Of a stretch of DNA of 64,000 bases, positions 9,308 to 19,747 are shown piece after piece; within the stretch, counting starts at the first letter, position 1, and every line of letters starts with the position of its first letter. The stretch is from NCBI RefSeq assembly GCF_030505195.1, contig NZ_CP129672.1, positions 5,552,501-5,616,500 on the forward strand, read 5' to 3'. The notes below the pieces were generated by a model. The model was not told the origin of the DNA. It searched no databases and saw only the letters and a list, made by a program, of their open reading frames with translations. Position numbers and translations under genes: made by a program. This DNA is from Comamonas testosteroni. Lineage in GTDB: Bacteria > Pseudomonadota > Gammaproteobacteria > Burkholderiales > Burkholderiaceae_C.

Positions 9308-11089
9308 TCAGAGTTGATCGTCCGCCAGGGCCAGCGTGCTGCCGGCGCCGCCAGTGACGATGTTGCGCAGCATCGGGGCCTGCACCAGGACGTGCGTCGC
9401 GTAGTGGCCGGCCGTGGCTCGCTTAGCACCGAGGAAGCTAGCATCGCCCGAGTCCGCTGCCAGTTGCGCGGTGGCCGCTTCGGCCATGCGGGCCGACAGC
9501 CAGCCGCCGATCACCGTGCCCGCCAGCCGCAGAAAGGGCACGGCACCCGCCGCGCAGTGCGCGGGCTGTGCGTCGTTGGCCAACAGCCAATCGGTCGCTT
9601 CCTCCAGTGCATGGGCTGCCGCCGCCAATGCGCCGCCGATCTGCGTCAGCGCGGCATCGGACGCCACAGTCAGGCGTCGCGCATCGCTGTCGATGCGGCC
9701 CAGCAGTTCCTTCAGCGTGCGCCCGCCCTCGCGTGCCAACTTGCGGCCGATCAGGTCGTTGGCCTGGATGCCTGTGGTTCCTTCGTAGATCGTCGTGATC
9801 CGGGCATCGCGGAAGTACTGCGCCGCGCCGGTTTCTTCGATGTAGCCCATGCCGCCGTGGATCTGGACGCCATCGGATGTGATGCCCTGTGCACCGTCTG
9901 TACACCAGCCCTTGACTATCGGCGTCAGCAGGCCGACCAGCGCCAGAGCATCAGCGCGCTCCCGTGCATCAGGGTGACCGGCGGCGCGATCCATCTGCCC
10001 TGCGCAGAAGTAGGCCAGCGCACGCATCGCCTCGGTGCGCGCCTTCATATCCATCAGCATGCGGCGCACGTCGGGGTGGCCAACGATGGTGGCGCTGCCG
10101 GCCAGCGCCGGCTTGCCCTGCACGCGCTCCAAAGCATATGACCGCGCATGCTGGTAGGCACGCTCGGCAACGCCTACGCCCTCGAGCCCGACGTTCAGCC
10201 GTGCGTGGTTCATCATCGTGAACATGCACGCCAGCCCCTGGTGTGGCTCGCCGACTAGGTAGCCGATCGCGCCGCCCCGATCGCCGAAGCTCATGGACGC
10301 TGTAGGGCTGCCGTGAATGCCTAGCTTGTGCTCGATCGAGGTACAGGCAAGGTCGTTGCGTTCGCCCAGGGATCCGTCGTCATTGATCAGGAATTTTGGG
10401 CACAGGAACAGCGAGATGCCCTTCACGCCCGGCGGGGCGTCGGGCAGGCGGGCCAGCACCAGGTGGACGATGTTCTCCACCATGTCGTGCTCGCCCCAGG
10501 TGATGAAAATCTTATTGCCGCTGATGCGGTAATGATCACCCTCGGGCACGGCGCGGCTGCTCAGCGCGGCCAGGTCCGAGCCAGCTTGCGGCTCGGTGAG
10601 GTTCATGGTGCCGGTCCAGCGGCCAGCGACCATGGGCTCGAGGAAGCGGCGCTTGAGGTCGTCACTGCCGTGGTGGGCGATCGTCTCCACTGCGCCGAGC
10701 GTGAGCATCTGGCACAGGCTGAAAGCCAGGTTGGACGACTTCCACATCTCCAGCACGGCGGTGGAAACCAGTGTCGGCAGACCTTGGCCGCCCCACTCGG
10801 TAGAGGCCGGCATGCCGATCCAGCCGTTCTCGCAGAAGCTGGCCCAGGCGTCGCGAAAGCCATCGGCGGGCGTGACCTCGCCGTCGTGCCAGCGCGCGCC
10901 TTGCACGTCGCCGGGGCGGTTCAGCGGGTCCAGCACGCCGGCGGCGTAGTTGGCCGCCTCCTGCAGGATCGCCTCAACCAGATCGGGCGTAGTTTCTTCG
11001 TTGCCGGGCTGGCCGCAAATGACGTCTAACCCCCCGACCTCCTTCATTGCGAACAGCATGTCGCGCAGGGGCGCGGTGTAGACAGACAT
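9308..11089 (-). CDS. Large acyl-CoA dehydrogenase (DmdC/600-residue type)
   Basis: This FAD enzyme of about 593 residues introduces an alpha,beta double bond into an acyl-CoA. It has the three acyl-CoA dehydrogenase domains plus the extra C-terminal region of the 3-methylmercaptopropionyl-CoA dehydrogenase-like class. Flavin-site blocks TGTMNLTEPQAGSDL and GNKIFITWGEHD are present, and the catalytic Glu is in TTIYEGTTGIQANDL. ATG 11089 has GGAG six bases upstream; an in-frame ATG at 11110 lacks such spacing. It sits between the transporter relic and etfB, its natural electron acceptor. The chain type accepted is not readable from sequence. Confidence 0.9.
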   Translation of the reverse strand: MSVYTAPLRDMLFAMKEVGGLDVICGQPGNEETTPDLVEAILQEAANYAAGVLDPLNRPGDVQGARWHDGEVTPADGFRDAWASFCENGWIGMPASTEWGGQGLPTLVSTAVLEMWKSSNLAFSLCQMLTLGAVETIAHHGSDDLKRRFLEPMVAGRWTGTMNLTEPQAGSDLAALSSRAVPEGDHYRISGNKIFITWGEHDMVENIVHLVLARLPDAPPGVKGISLFLCPKFLINDDGSLGERNDLACTSIEHKLGIHGSPTASMSFGDRGGAIGYLVGEPHQGLACMFTMMNHARLNVGLEGVGVAERAYQHARSYALERVQGKPALAGSATIVGHPDVRRMLMDMKARTEAMRALAYFCAGQMDRAAGHPDARERADALALVGLLTPIVKGWCTDGAQGITSDGVQIHGGMGYIEETGAAQYFRDARITTIYEGTTGIQANDLIGRKLAREGGRTLKELLGRIDSDARRLTVASDAALTQIGGALAAAAHALEEATDWLLANDAQPAHCAAGAVPFLRLAGTVIGGWLSARMAEAATAQLAADSGDASFLGAKRATAGHYATHVLVQAPMLRNIVTGGAGSTLALADDQL

Positions 11090-11113
11090 AGCGGACTCCA
11101 TTGATGGCAACGA

Positions 11114-12471
11114 TCAGGCGTTTTGCGGCGTCGGCTGCAACGGGCGCGGTTCTCGCACAGCCTCTTGCGGAGTCGCCGACGTCGGGCCGCCGTGCTTGAT
11201 GAACGCTAGGGCGATTGCGCCGAGGACTCCGAAAACGCCGATCACCAGGAAGTTCTGTTCCAGCGGCAGTTCCAGCGCGACGATCTGTCCGATCAGCAGA
11301 GGCGCCGCAATAGCACCCAGGCGCCCCACGCCGGAGGCCATGCCGATACCGGTCGAGCGGATGGACATCGGGTAGAACTGCCCGCAGAAGGCATAGGCCA
11401 CCAGTTGCGCGCCAGTGGTGCAGGCGCCGACCGCGCCAATGATCAGGTAGCGCACCTCGGTCGAGGTCTTGAACGTCATCAAGTACAGCAGCACGCCGCC
11501 CAGCGCATACATCGCCACCAGCACCCACTTGATGTTGAACTTGTCGGCGAGCCATCCGCCGCCCACGGCACCGATGATGGCGCCAACGTTCAGCGCGATC
11601 ACGAAGCTGAGTGCAGACCCCAGGCTGTAGCCAGCCATCGCCATCAGCTTGGTCAGCCAGCTGCTGAGCGCATAGACCATGAACAGACCCGAGAAGAAGG
11701 CCACCCAGAACAGCATCGTGCTCAGGCCCCGCCCGTCCTGGAACAGGCGGGCAACCGGCGCACCCGCCACGCGGTCGGCAGCGGGCACGACGAACTGCGC
11801 GTCCGCCGGGTGCTTGCCCCCCGGCTGGAGATGGCGTGCCACTTCGGCGAGCTCGCCGTTGCGACGTTGAGAGATCAGGTAGGTCATGGACTCCGGCACC
11901 AACTTCAGGATGAACGGAACTAGCAGCACGGGCACCCCCGCCGCGATGAACACGGCCTGCCAGCCGTACTCGCCGATCAGTTGCTTGCCCAATACCGCGG
12001 CCAGGATGCCGCCCAGTGCGTAGCCCGAAGTCATCAGCGCCGTCATCAGGCTGCGGATCTTCTTGGGCGAGTACTCGACCATCTGTGCCACGATGACCGG
12101 GAGCACGCCACCAATCCCCAAGCCCGCGATGAAGCGCACCACGCTGAAGCTGATGGGGTCCTTGGTGAATCCGGCGGCCGCGGTGAACACACTGAACAGC
12201 ATGACACCAATGGAGAGGGCCCAGCGACGACCAATCCGGTCGGACAGCGTGCCCAGAATCATAGCGCCGAACATCATGCCGAACTGGCCATGAAACCGGC
12301 AGTCGATGCGTTCACGCCCATCTGCTGCATGATGGACGGCATGGCGATGCCCACCACAGCGATGTCATAGCCGTCGATGATGAGAATCAACAGGCACCAC
12401 AGAAGCACTTTGGCATGAAAGCGGTTGAAGCGAGCGTCGTCGGCGAGCTTCTGTATGTCGATTTTGTACAC
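11114..12471 (-). pseudogene. MFS transporter, aromatic-acid:H+ symporter type, broken by a 10-bp deletion
   Basis: The protein resembles PcaK/BenK-type transporters: an N-terminal cytosolic start, LLWCLLILIIDGYDIAVVGI in helix 1, and the MFS loop motif GTLSDRIGRRWAL after helix 2, with about 12 helices expected. The frame fails near 12275 after AGFMASSA; FGMMFGAMILG continues one frame over. The family spacing expects two GTTCGGC units ten bases apart, and one unit is missing. The gene length (1358) plus ten is a multiple of three, giving 455 residues, normal for the family. The first 65 residues could still be made, and re-initiation could make the rest, but transport is doubtful. Confidence 0.8.
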
Positions 12472-12640
12472 GTTTTTGTCTCCTTTGAGTTAGGCTCCGG
12501 ATCGTGGGGACGGCGGTCATCGCCGCACTGCTACATGTCGTCCAGCGCACGCAAAGAATCGTAGGTGCCGGTGCTGCGAGCCGCGATGACGAAGCGCCCC
12601 GATCGAATGACAAACGGCCCCTTTCTGAGAGTCTGTTCAA

Positions 12641-13150
12641 GTGCACCAAGAGGTCAAGCGTCAAGCTGAATATGCTCGCCGCGTGCGGCTGGTGTTCCAG
12701 CACGAAGGGCACTTCGACCTGCTGGGAACACCCCGGCAGGGTTGGGTGCCCAGGGGCTCACGCCCCATCGTCGGCGCACGCCTGCAACGCCAGTACCTGT
12801 ACGCCTTCGCTGCCGTTAGCACGCACGATGGCGTGATGGACTCTCTGGAGCCGCCCTGGGCTAACGCTGAGACAATGCCGGTGTTCCTGGCAGAGATGGC
12901 GCGACGCCATGTCGTCGAGTTCATCATCATGGTCATGGATCAAGCGGGTTGGCACATCGCGGGTCACTTGGATGTGCCACAGAATATGAGCCAAGAGTTT
13001 CTGCCACCCTACAGCCTTGAGCTGAATCCGGTCGAGCATCTGTGAAAGGTGCCGCGCCAGGACTCGTTCGCCAACACGGTGTTCAAAGATCTGGAGGCCG
13101 TACACGACGCGCTGGTGCAAGAACCCATTGCTCTCGAAACACACCAGTAA
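12641..13150 (+). pseudogene. IS630-family transposase relic
   Basis: The C-terminal two thirds of an IS630-type DDE transposase. Recognisable are FQHEGHFDLLGT (usually FQDE, so the first catalytic Asp is now His), VMDQAGWH with the second Asp, and LPPYSLELNPVEHL with the Glu. The Trp codon that should follow HL is a TGA stop at 13043-13045; the frame then continues for about 34 codons to TAA 13148-13150. N-terminal sequence and terminal repeats are gone. It is a dead insertion between the transporter relic and the MBL gene. Confidence 0.75.
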
Positions 13151-13214
13151 AGAACCCAGTCAATGACAGGGCTTGATTGGGTTGCTTCTATATCCTTGAG
13201 GGCAAATTAGTGCA

Positions 13215-14264
13215 TCAGGCGAGCCGATAGCGCATTGCACCGTCTTCGTCCTTTGCAGACACGATTTCCCCACGCTGGTCGAGATAGTTCAGGTGGGCGA
13301 GCGTCTCTCCGGTCGCGAGGTTGAGGTGCATTTGCTCCGCAACAATGGACGAACGGTACAGGGCGCGAACCAGGTCGATGACCCTCAGAGGCTGCGCAAG
13401 TTGTTGCCTGACGCGGTCGGTGCCTCTGACGGTGCTCGCACGCAGTTGCTCCAACCGTAGGTGCAGGCCATGGAAAGGTTCGTTGTGGGCAGGCAGAACC
13501 AGGGCGCTCCCAGGTACGCGTTGCATCAACCGGTCGATGGAATCGAGCCAACCCTGCAGAGGATTCGCATGCGGCTCGGTGGCGTACACGGAGGTATTGG
13601 AACTGATCCTGGGAAGAACCTGATCCCCCGATATCAGCAAATCCAGTTCGCGCGAGTAGAAGCACGCGTGCTCGGGGGAATGTCCTGTGCCGACGATGAC
13701 TTCCCATTCCTGGTCCCCGATCCGCAACATCTGGCCATCCGTGAGCCGCACAAAGCTGTCAGGCAATGGATGGATCATTTTACCGAAGTCACCGAACCGG
13801 GTGCGGTACTCATCCACCTCGGTGTCGCTCCATCCGGCCCTCCGATAGAAGCGAACGCCATCGACTGGCGCTTCCCGCCCCGTATCGGCAAGCATCACCC
13901 GACAGCTCAAATACTCGTCTCGTGTCATCCACAGCGCGCATTCGAAGCGACGTGTCAACCATCCCGCCATGCCCACATGATCCGGGTGCATGTGCGTCGC
14001 TATCACACGGGAGATGGGTCGGCCGGCTAGCGGCCCCTGCGGAGCGAGCAAGGCGAGCCACGCGTTCCTGACGTCCACGCTGCGAATGCCCGTGTCCACG
14101 ACCGCCCAACCAGGACCGTCGCTCAATGCCCAGAGGTTGATGTGATCCAGGGAAAACGGCAGCGGCATGCGCAGCCACAGCACACCAGGCTTGATTTCCG
14201 TGGCTTGGCCAGGGAGTGGGAGATCCGAGAACGGATACGAGAGTGCCGGGGCTGCGTCGGTCAT
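13215..14264 (-). CDS. MBL-fold metallohydrolase with C-terminal winged-helix domain
   Basis: The 349-residue protein carries the dinuclear metal motif THMHPDHVG (about residues 90-98), a later metal-ligand His in GTGHSPEH, Asp in ISGDQVLP and His in LPAHNEPF. A C-terminal winged-helix tail of the BLACT type follows (ETLAHLNYLDQRGEI). Such proteins often sit in acyl-CoA catabolic clusters and may act as thioesterases or lactone hydrolases; that role is inference. It lies between the two acyl-CoA operons, on the minus strand with the AraC gene. Confidence 0.85.
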   Translation of the reverse strand: MTDAAPALSYPFSDLPLPGQATEIKPGVLWLRMPLPFSLDHINLWALSDGPGWAVVDTGIRSVDVRNAWLALLAPQGPLAGRPISRVIATHMHPDHVGMAGWLTRRFECALWMTRDEYLSCRVMLADTGREAPVDGVRFYRRAGWSDTEVDEYRTRFGDFGKMIHPLPDSFVRLTDGQMLRIGDQEWEVIVGTGHSPEHACFYSRELDLLISGDQVLPRISSNTSVYATEPHANPLQGWLDSIDRLMQRVPGSALVLPAHNEPFHGLHLRLEQLRASTVRGTDRVRQQLAQPLRVIDLVRALYRSSIVAEQMHLNLATGETLAHLNYLDQRGEIVSAKDEDGAMRYRLA

Positions 14265-14595
14265 GATGCTTGATTTACATTCTGGCAGTGCTGCTCCTAA
14301 TGGCGCAGAGCCATCACTCCTATGCAGTGCGAGCTCAGTTTTAGCTTAGGAAGCTTAGAAGTCAGCCTCAACGGTGGCAATGACGAATGACCTCGATAGG
14401 CTGACGGAAAGCGTCTGCTTCCTGGCGCAGCCTGTCGCTGCGCTGCCGTCGGTGCAACTGCCAGGGCTGCAAACAGTCTCTTGAGCGCACGAGAGCCTCG
14501 CTCGATGTGGGCCAAGACCCGGCAGCTATGAAGGCGCCGATCTTCTCGGTGGTCGGCTACAGCCTCGTGGCCGTGCCGGAATTGGTCGAATGCCT
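14265..14595. other. Gene-free stretch between MBL and AraC genes
   Basis: 331 bp. The only frames are short and unlike any family I know, one on each strand (for example MKAPIFSVVGYSLVAVPEL on plus from 14528). It could hold the MBL promoter; I see no clear operator. Confidence 0.4.
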
Positions 14596-15636
14596 CTATG
14601 TAGGGTGCTGCGGGCTACGCGAGCGGGCGCGGTAGGCTCCCGGCGCGCTGCCGGTCCAGACCTTGAAGGCGCGCTGGAAGGCGGTGCTGTCGGTGAAGCC
14701 CAGGTCGGCGGCGATGGCGATGAGCGAGGCTTCGCTGCTGGTTAGGCGCACGATCGCCATGTCGCGCCGCAGTTGGTCCTTCAGTGCCTGGAAGGAAGTG
14801 CCCTCGGTGGCCAGGTGCCGCTGCAACGCACTCACCGACATATGCAGGCGCTGCGCGGTGACGGGCAGGTCGGGCCATTCGGGGTTGGCCAGCTGCAGCA
14901 CCATGCGGACCCGCGCGCTGGCGCTGCGCTCGTTCAGGTGCGGCCCCACCACGTTGCCCGGCGTGGCGCGCAGAAAGGACTGCAGCGCGTCCCGATCGCG
15001 CCGCACCGGCAGTTTGAAGGCGTCGGCGTCGAACCAGGCGGCCGTGCGCGGCTGCCCGAAGCACAGCGAACCGGAAAAGATGCGCCCGTAGCTCATCGCA
15101 TGGAGCGGCAGCGCAAAATTGAAGTCGAATCGCTGCGGCACCAGCCGGCCGCCGTGCAGCCACAGCAACAAGCGCCAGAACACGCGCAGCAGATGTGCAT
15201 GAAGGAATTCGGCATGTGCGCCCGGGCCGCCGCGCATCTCCAGCGCGAAGCCCCCCAGCGCGCCCTCGGTCACGGGCACCAGCGTCACGTCGTCCTGCAG
15301 CAGGGCGAAGGATTCGCTCAGGCGACGCAGGGCGCATGACAACGAATGGGCAGTGAACGCGCTGCGCACCATTAGCGCGAAGCTGCCCGGGCGCATGGGT
15401 CGCTCATGTAGGTAGCCCAGGCACTCGTCGTTCAGGCTGTCCTTGACAGCGATAAATAGCGCGTTGAACTGCTCCACGGTTACGCGCGAATCCTCGAGCT
15501 CCAGCAGCGATTCGCTGATGCCGGCGCGCCCCAGCACGCCCTTCAGCCATTCTTGCGTGGCCAGCCCCTTGCCGCGCGCGCCGTCCAGCAGGCCATGCAC
15601 GGCAAAGATAGGAGCGGTGAAGACGGGTTGCAGCAT
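14596..15636 (-). CDS. AraC-family transcriptional regulator
   Basis: The 346-residue regulator has an N-terminal ligand-binding domain of the arabinose-binding/OruR type and a C-terminal pair of helix-turn-helix motifs. The second helix region is marked by SEASLIAIAADLGFTDSTAFQRAFKVWTGSAPGAYR (positions about 295-330). It is transcribed away from the acyl-CoA operon that starts at 15831, the classic arrangement for an activator responding to a substrate or its CoA thioester. It is the only regulator in the cargo and the best candidate for pathway control. Confidence 0.9.
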   Translation of the reverse strand: MLQPVFTAPIFAVHGLLDGARGKGLATQEWLKGVLGRAGISESLLELEDSRVTVEQFNALFIAVKDSLNDECLGYLHERPMRPGSFALMVRSAFTAHSLSCALRRLSESFALLQDDVTLVPVTEGALGGFALEMRGGPGAHAEFLHAHLLRVFWRLLLWLHGGRLVPQRFDFNFALPLHAMSYGRIFSGSLCFGQPRTAAWFDADAFKLPVRRDRDALQSFLRATPGNVVGPHLNERSASARVRMVLQLANPEWPDLPVTAQRLHMSVSALQRHLATEGTSFQALKDQLRRDMAIVRLTSSEASLIAIAADLGFTDSTAFQRAFKVWTGSAPGAYRARSRSPQHPT

Positions 15637-15830
15637 TGCGTGTGATCGAAGGAGCCAACGCCGGTCGCGCGGGCCAAAAGAAGTTATTTGTCAGTTGATT
15701 GAGGCAATCCGCCATCGCCCTTGCAGGGGCCAATTATTACGATTGTCGCATCCCCAAAAACACTTCGGCAGTGGCGCTGTGCGGAACGCCCGGTGCGGGG
15801 TCAGAAGCCAACATACAAGGAGACATGCCC

Positions 15831-16976
15831 ATGCTGCCACAGCTGTATCGCCACGCCTGGATGGACGGCGAGATCGACGCCTTTCGCGAGCAGGTGCGTC
15901 GCTACGTTGCCGCCGAATTCACTCCCCGGCTCGACGAATGGCGCCGCCAGGGCTACATCCCGCGCGAGGTCTGGCGTCCGTTCGGCGGGATGAGCTTTCT
16001 GCTGCCCGAGATGCCCGAGACCTATGGTGGTGCCGGCGCCAGCCTCGCCTACCAGCTGGTGGTGCAGGACGAACTGGCCAAGGCCGAGATGCCGGTCAAT
16101 ATCGCGGTGCACACCATCGCTTCGCATTACATCCTGGACTTTGGCACCGAAGCGCAAAAGCAGCGCTGGCTGCCCAAGGTGACGAACGGCGAGATGCTGG
16201 CCGCAATCGCGATGACCGAGCCGGGCTGCGGCTCGGATCTGAAGGCCATCTCCACCCGGGCCCGGCGCGACGGCGACCACTACGTGATCGACGGCGCCAA
16301 GACCTTCATCACCAACGGCTTCACCGGAAACCTGCTGATCGTCGCGGCGCGCACCAGTGGCGCGGGCAGCAAAGGGGTGTCGCTGTTCGTACTGGAGACC
16401 GAGAACCTGCCAGGCTTTCGTGTGGGCCGCCTGCTTGAAAAGATCGGCATGCAGGCCTCGGACACGGCGGAGCTCTTCTTCGACAGCGTGCGCGTTCCAG
16501 CCGACCAACTGCTGGGGAGCGTTGAAGGACAAGGCTTTGGGCAACTGATGGGCGCGCTGCCCTACGAGCGCATGGTCATTGCAGTGCCGGCGGCGGCCGT
16601 CATCGACCGGGCGTTGGAGCTCACCATCGAATACACGAAGCAGCGCAAGATATTCGGTGCGCCTCTGTTCGACATGCAGACAACGCGCCAAAAGCTGGCC
16701 GAGATGGCGACCATCGCGCATGTGGTGCGCAGCTTCGTCAACGACTGTACACAGAGACTGCTGGACGGCACGCTGGATAACGAGGCCGCCTACATGGCCA
16801 AGTGGTGGTGCACCGAGCAGCAGTGCCGAGTGGTGGACGAGTGCCTCCAATTGTTCGGCGGCTACGGCTACATGGCCGAGTACCCGATCGCGCGGATGTA
16901 TGCCGCTTCGCGAGTGCAGAAGATCTATGGCGGCGCCAACGAGGTCCTGAAAGATCTGGTTTCGAGGAAGCTGTGA
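15831..16976 (+). CDS. Acyl-CoA dehydrogenase (long-chain/isovaleryl type)
   Basis: A 381-residue acyl-CoA dehydrogenase. Flavin and substrate blocks IAMTEPGCGSDLKAI and GAKTFITNGFTGNL are present, and the C-terminus has VQKIYGGANEVLKDL. There is no Glu at the YEG position; instead PYERMVIA offers a Glu where long-chain and isovaleryl-CoA dehydrogenases keep their catalytic base. The AAGGAG box is only two bases from ATG 15825 but eight from ATG 15831, so I chose the latter. It opens a seven-gene plus-strand operon and differs in type from the large dehydrogenase at 9308-11089, suggesting two desaturation steps. Confidence 0.9.
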   Translation: MLPQLYRHAWMDGEIDAFREQVRRYVAAEFTPRLDEWRRQGYIPREVWRPFGGMSFLLPEMPETYGGAGASLAYQLVVQDELAKAEMPVNIAVHTIASHYILDFGTEAQKQRWLPKVTNGEMLAAIAMTEPGCGSDLKAISTRARRDGDHYVIDGAKTFITNGFTGNLLIVAARTSGAGSKGVSLFVLETENLPGFRVGRLLEKIGMQASDTAELFFDSVRVPADQLLGSVEGQGFGQLMGALPYERMVIAVPAAAVIDRALELTIEYTKQRKIFGAPLFDMQTTRQKLAEMATIAHVVRSFVNDCTQRLLDGTLDNEAAYMAKWWCTEQQCRVVDECLQLFGGYGYMAEYPIARMYAASRVQKIYGGANEVLKDLVSRKL

Positions 16977-16978
16977 AC

Positions 16979-18055
16979 ATGCCGCACACGTTGCACACGC
17001 TGCAGATGCCGCTGCACGGCGTCCGTGTGGTGGAGTTTGAGGGCATCGGTCCAGGCCCTCTGGCCGCCAGGATGCTGGTCGACATGGGCGCCGAGGTGAT
17101 CGCGCTGGCACGGGCCGAGCAGGCTGCTGGGGCGCAGCGGCTGGGCGGGGCGGTGGAGAACCCGCTGCACCGCGGCAAGAAGGTCGAGGTCATCGACCTG
17201 AAGTCGCCCGGTGGCAAGGCGCGCGCACTGGAACTGATTGCCCAGGCCGACGCTCTGATCGAAGGCTTTCGCCCAAGGGTGATGGAGCGGCTGGGCTTCG
17301 GCCCCGCAGATTGCGCGGCGCTCAATCCCCGACTGGTCTATGGCCGGATGACGGGCTGGGGCCAGGACGGGCCACTTGCCCAGGCCGCGGGCCACGACCT
17401 GAACTACGTCGCGCTGACGGGCCTGCTGTCGCTGTCGGCGCACAGGGGGCAGGCGCCCATCGTGCCGCCCTCGGTACTCGGGGACGGTGCCGGGGCGCTA
17501 GGCATGGCTTTTGGCATCGCCTGCGCGCTGGTCGATGCACGGGCCACCGGCCGTGGCCGGGTTGTGGACGCAGCCATCGTGGACATCGTGGCCATGCTGG
17601 GCACGCTGGTGCACTGGATTCGCGCCAACGGGCAGATCGACGGCGCACAGCCGAGCCCGTTCCACGATTCGCCGTTCTATGACGTGTACGTCTGCGCCGA
17701 CGGCGGCTTCATCAGCCTCGGCGCGATCGAGCCGCCGTTCTACGCATTGCTGTTGTCCAAGTTGGGCCTGGCGGACGTGAACCCTGCAGACCAGTACGAC
17801 ACGGCGGCGTGGCCAGCGTTGAAGGAGCGCATCGCGGCCCTCATCCGCACCCAGCCCCAGGCGCACTGGTGCGCGCTGCTTGAAGGCAGCGACGCCTGCT
17901 TTGCACCCGTGCTCAGCCTGGCCGAGGCAGTGCGGCATCCGCACAACGCGGCACGGGGCATCTACCAGACCACCTCTTTCGGCGCCATCGAAGCGGCCCC
18001 GGCCCCACGGTTCCAGGCACTCAACGCAACCACCACCCAGGAGACAAAGAAATGA
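16979..18055 (+). CDS. CaiB/BaiF family III protein, probable alpha-methylacyl-CoA racemase
   Basis: A 358-residue family III CoA-transferase fold protein. The block GHDLNYVALTGLLSL contains the Asp and context typical of alpha-methylacyl-CoA racemase; true CoA transferases also use an Asp but lack the GHDxNY setting. The racemase interconverts 2R- and 2S-methylacyl-CoA so that stereospecific acyl-CoA dehydrogenases can act. It starts two bases after the preceding stop and overlaps the next gene by ATGA, so expression is coupled. The substrate is inferred only. Confidence 0.8.
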   Translation: MPHTLHTLQMPLHGVRVVEFEGIGPGPLAARMLVDMGAEVIALARAEQAAGAQRLGGAVENPLHRGKKVEVIDLKSPGGKARALELIAQADALIEGFRPRVMERLGFGPADCAALNPRLVYGRMTGWGQDGPLAQAAGHDLNYVALTGLLSLSAHRGQAPIVPPSVLGDGAGALGMAFGIACALVDARATGRGRVVDAAIVDIVAMLGTLVHWIRANGQIDGAQPSPFHDSPFYDVYVCADGGFISLGAIEPPFYALLLSKLGLADVNPADQYDTAAWPALKERIAALIRTQPQAHWCALLEGSDACFAPVLSLAEAVRHPHNAARGIYQTTSFGAIEAAPAPRFQALNATTTQETKK

Positions 18056-19719
18056 CTGCTACCACCCACATCGTCCGCGGCTGCCCGTCCACCACGGGCA
18101 ACGACCGCCAGCTCAACACCACGACGCTGATCCGGCACGCCGCGCGCACCCATGGGGACCAGGAGATCGTCTACCGCACACCCGATGGCGGCTGGGATCG
18201 CTACACCTATGCCGACTGCTACGCGCGCGTCTGCCGCAGCGCCAATGCGCTGCGCGCGCTCGGTGTCGAGCCCGGCGACCGGGTCGGCATCCTGGACTGG
18301 AACAGCCGACGTCACTTCGAGCTGTACTGGTCTATTCCCGGCCTGGGTGCTGTCATGTTGCAGATGAATCTGCGCCTGGGCCCAGAGGACCTGGGCTACG
18401 TGGTCGACCACAGCAAGGTGTCCTACGTTTGCGTAGACGAGTCATTGCTACCCCTTGCCGAATCCGTCGCAGCGAATTCGCCCCAGATCAAGGGCTGGAT
18501 TGTCATGACCGACAAGCCGCTGGACCAGATCAAGACCACGCTGAAACCGCTGCTGCACTACGAAGACCTGCTGGCCGCCGCCGACACGAAGATCGACTGG
18601 CCCGAGATCGACGAAACCTCGGCCTACAGCGCCTGCTACACCACCGGCACCACGGGCAAGCCCAAGGGCGTGTACTACTCGCACCGCGGCATCTACCTGC
18701 ACTCCACGGCCATGGCCACCAATCTGGGCATGACGCTGGACGACTGCGTCATGCTCATCACGCCCATGTTCCACGGGCAATGCTGGGGCCTGCCGCAGGC
18801 CGCCACGCTGCTCGCCGACAAGATCGTGCTGCCGGGCCGCTACGTTGCCGAAGACACCAAGCCGCTGGTCGATGCCATGATCGCCGAGGGCGTGACCATC
18901 GCCAATGGCGCACCGGCCATCTTCCAGCCCATGCTGCAGTACATCGAGACGATGCCGGTCAAGCCGGACTTCAGCCGCATGCGCATGCTGTCTGGCGCCA
19001 CCGAGCCGCCGCTGTCGATGATGATCGGTTTCTACGACCTCACGGGTGCCGAGGTGGTGCATGCCTACGGCGCCACCGAAGCCACAACGTTGGTGACGAT
19101 GAACCGCCTCAAGTCCACGCTCAAGAAGCGCCTGACCCAGGACGAGCGGTGGAACCTCAAGCGCAAGCAGGGCCTGGTTCTGACCGGGGTAGACATCCGC
19201 ATCCTCGATGCCAACGACAAGGACTTGCCACACGACGGACAGTCGGCAGGCGAGATCTGCCTGCGCGGCCCCTGGATAACGGCCAGCTACCACGACATGC
19301 CCGATTCCGGAGACCGCTTCCTGGAGGGCGGATGGTGGCGCTCGGGCGATGTCGGCACGGTGGACGAGAACGGCTACCTCAAAGTCACCGACCGCATCAA
19401 GGACGTGATCAAGAGCGGTGGTGAATGGATTTCTTCCATCGACATGGAAAACCTGCTCATGGGCCACCCGGCCGTGCGCGACGCCGCGGTGGTCGGCATT
19501 CCCCATGCGAAGTGGCAGGAACGGCCGCTGGCCCTGGTGGTGCTGAGGCCCGGCCAGCAGGCGACTCAGGAGCAATTGCAGGAACACCTGACCAGCGCCT
19601 TCGCCAAGTGGCAGTTGCCAGACCAAGTTCTGTTTGTCGAAGCCATCCCCAAGACCAGCGTCGGCAAGCTCGACAAGAAGCGCATCCGCGCCGAGCATGC
19701 GGGCCGCTACGCCGAGTGA
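18052..19719 (+). CDS. Acyl-CoA synthetase (AMP-forming ligase)
   Basis: The 555-residue adenylating enzyme activates a carboxylic acid to its CoA thioester. The P-loop motif [16 protein letters not shown], the adenine-binding YGATEATTL, the hinge region [22 protein letters not shown] and the C-terminal lysine region [13 protein letters not shown] are all present. It overlaps the upstream gene by four bases. It belongs to the medium/long-chain ligase group related to DMSP/alkanoate ligases. As the only intact ligase in the cargo it should catalyse the entry step of the pathway. Confidence 0.9.
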   Translation: MTATTHIVRGCPSTTGNDRQLNTTTLIRHAARTHGDQEIVYRTPDGGWDRYTYADCYARVCRSANALRALGVEPGDRVGILDWNSRRHFELYWSIPGLGAVMLQMNLRLGPEDLGYVVDHSKVSYVCVDESLLPLAESVAANSPQIKGWIVMTDKPLDQIKTTLKPLLHYEDLLAAADTKIDWPEIDETSAYSACYTTGTTGKPKGVYYSHRGIYLHSTAMATNLGMTLDDCVMLITPMFHGQCWGLPQAATLLADKIVLPGRYVAEDTKPLVDAMIAEGVTIANGAPAIFQPMLQYIETMPVKPDFSRMRMLSGATEPPLSMMIGFYDLTGAEVVHAYGATEATTLVTMNRLKSTLKKRLTQDERWNLKRKQGLVLTGVDIRILDANDKDLPHDGQSAGEICLRGPWITASYHDMPDSGDRFLEGGWWRSGDVGTVDENGYLKVTDRIKDVIKSGGEWISSIDMENLLMGHPAVRDAAVVGIPHAKWQERPLALVVLRPGQQATQEQLQEHLTSAFAKWQLPDQVLFVEAIPKTSVGKLDKKRIRAEHAGRYAE

Positions 19720-19747
19720 GCCAACCTTTTTGCACCAGGAGAAGAAC

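Noticed and set aside
7730..10141. An 803-codon open frame on the plus strand
   Set aside because: It runs antisense to etfA, etfB and the acyl-CoA dehydrogenase, has the low-complexity Asp/Gly/Val/His composition of reverse-read GC-rich genes, and shows no domain.
15801..17111. Long minus-strand frame over the second acyl-CoA dehydrogenase
   Set aside because: It is antisense to a clear gene with catalytic motifs and has no family resemblance.
17880..19424. 514-codon plus frame overlapping the CoA ligase gene
   Set aside because: It is out of frame with the ligase, which has all adenylation motifs, and its Arg/His/Pro-rich composition is that of a shadow frame.
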